From positions 1-37,998 of the forward strand of contig JAJPHX010000032.1 in assembly GCA_021325075.1 (NCBI GenBank): a DNA stretch of 37,998 nt, given 5' to 3'. A program made the translations under genes and the position numbers. The notes beneath the pieces are model-generated. The model made no database searches, was not told the origin of the DNA, and saw nothing but the letters and a program-made list of their open reading frames with translations. Below are positions 37,105-37,998 of this stretch, piece after piece (position 1 is the first letter of the stretch; each line of letters starts with the position of its first letter). The stretch comes from Nitrososphaeraceae archaeon (GTDB taxonomy: Archaea; Thermoproteota; Nitrososphaeria; Nitrososphaerales; Nitrososphaeraceae).

Positions 37105-37239
37105 ATGCCATCAGCAACGACAAGCAGTAATGAACTAAAGTGCGATGAATGCGGAATTGTATTCACAACAATGCAAGACAAGGAAGAGCACATGAAGCTG
37201 GAGCATGAAGAAAGCAGACGCCCTACCGGCGTGAGGTAG
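37105..37239 (+). CDS. Single C2H2 zinc-finger microprotein (44 aa)
   Basis: Hand translation MPSATTSSNELKCDECGIVFTTMQDKEEHMKLEHEESRRPTGVR*. Confidence 0.8.
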   Translation: MPSATTSSNELKCDECGIVFTTMQDKEEHMKLEHEESRRPTGVR

Positions 37240-37241
37240 TG

Positions 37242-37379
37242 CTATTCGCTTGCTTCTCTGATCCTTTCTTTTTGCTCGCTTGTCTCGTAGCCCCGCTCAG
37301 GATCAAATAACGCGTTTGCTGCTGGGCTTGATCCGCCCTTGGTTTCCGGTTTGTTTTTCATCTCTTTATCGTCAATCAT
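37242..37379 (-). CDS. Small hydrophilic protein (45 aa)
   Basis: Hand translation MIDDKEMKNKPETKGGSSPAANALFDPERGYETSEQKERIREASE*. Confidence 0.5.
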   Translation of the reverse strand: MIDDKEMKNKPETKGGSSPAANALFDPERGYETSEQKERIREASE

Positions 37380-37457
37380 GACATCCCTTGTTCAACATCG
37401 TAATTAAGCTCGCAACGATTGCGAAACTGTCTTATATTTTGTGGTTAAGTAGTAGTC

Positions 37458-37583
37458 ATGTCGAATCAAGCGCCCAAAAGACCGCATTACCATTGTGAAA
37501 AATGCGATAAGGACTTTCCAAGCATGCTTGATCTAGAGGAGCACCGCAAGATTGACCATGCTGCTGCAGCATCCATGACTTGA
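37458..37583 (+). CDS. Single C2H2 zinc-finger microprotein (41 aa)
   Basis: Hand translation MSNQAPKRPHYHCEKCDKDFPSMLDLEEHRKIDHAAAASMT*. Confidence 0.8.
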   Translation: MSNQAPKRPHYHCEKCDKDFPSMLDLEEHRKIDHAAAASMT

Positions 37584-37621
37584 TCCGCTGCAGTTATGTG
37601 GCATGTCTGCCATTATCTCTT

Positions 37622-37849
37622 ATGGAAGAAAAAGCAAGTAGCGAACTTGTCATCCATATTGATGGGAAAAATATTCAAGTACCAGAGAAGCTCCTGACAG
37701 GCGACCAGCTTTTGGAAATTGCCGGCCTTCCGCCAAAGGATTATGACGTCTATCTTGTCTACGAAGGCGGCAAAAAACATCTTGTTGACAGCAGGGAAGC
37801 GATAGAGGTCCAGCGCGGCATGAATTTCGCAGTAGCACACAAGCCTTGA
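37622..37849 (+). CDS. Ubiquitin-like single-domain protein (resembles the Multiubiquitin family, PF14452)
   Basis: 75 aa from ATG at 37622: MEEKASSELVIHIDGKNIQVPEKLLTGDQLLEIAGLPPKDYDVYLVYEGGKKHLVDSREAIEVQRGMNFAVAHKP. The order (IxIDGKxxxVxxxxLTGxQLLxIAG, DYDVYLVYEGG, V.RGMNFAVA) is typical of that family. Confidence 0.72.
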   Translation: MEEKASSELVIHIDGKNIQVPEKLLTGDQLLEIAGLPPKDYDVYLVYEGGKKHLVDSREAIEVQRGMNFAVAHKP

Positions 37850-37881
37850 AGAGTTATCATTCATTTTGTGCAAGACATTGC

Positions 37882-37998
37882 ATGGTACAACCGAGTGAAT
37901 ACAACTATACGTGCGACGAATGCGGGGCGGCGTTTACGGCCATGGAAGAGCTGACTGAGCATTGCAGGCATGACCACGAGCCAGTGCAAAGTTCTTAA
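37882..37998 (+). CDS. Single C2H2 zinc-finger microprotein (38 aa)
   Basis: Hand translation MVQPSEYNYTCDECGAAFTAMEELTEHCRHDHEPVQSS*, ending at the last base of the window. Confidence 0.8.
   Translation: MVQPSEYNYTCDECGAAFTAMEELTEHCRHDHEPVQSS

Noticed and set aside
1-37998. CRISPR array, transposon, integrase or rRNA
   Set aside because: No regularly spaced direct repeats, transposase/integrase motifs or rRNA-like stretches were seen on reading either strand.

Overview
The window looks like chromosome from an ammonia-oxidising archaeon of the Nitrososphaera type (Thaumarchaeota/Nitrososphaerota). That placement is inferred from gene content: L39e/L31e, TFB, CofG/CofH, CbtAB, ETF/ETF-QO and FtsZ-like genes. 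The core is conserved: ribosomal proteins, an e-MtaB-type methylthiotransferase, EtfAB plus fused ETF-QO, FtsZ, a bacterial-type uvrB-uvrA-uvrC operon, alanine dehydrogenase, TFB, the F420 genes cofH/cofG, an HtrA protease, cbtB-cbtA and a UspA protein. I saw no CRISPR array, transposase, integrase or rRNA. Many small genes fall below the cut-off of the supplied ORF track, and I translated these by hand. The observations most worth follow-up are: (1) a minus-strand tRNA-Trp(CCA) gene at 22444-22581 that appears to be interrupted by two introns, one canonical at 37/38 and one inside the T-loop; (2) a dense group of single C2H2 zinc-finger microproteins with nearly invariant C-x2-C-x12-H-x4-H spacing, concentrated at 34.6-38.0 kb; (3) a single-domain ubiquitin-like protein resembling the Multiubiquitin family, lying between two of those zinc-finger genes; (4) a degenerate second FtsZ/tubulin-like protein about 9 kb from a canonical FtsZ; (5) a UvrC that ends before the (HhH)2 domain; (6) a Rieske-flavodoxin reductase fusion preceded by a structured divergent intergenic region; (7) a standalone SpoT/Mesh1-like HD protein; and (8) a HiPIP-like cysteine protein. 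All family calls are from reading translated motifs. No database search was run.
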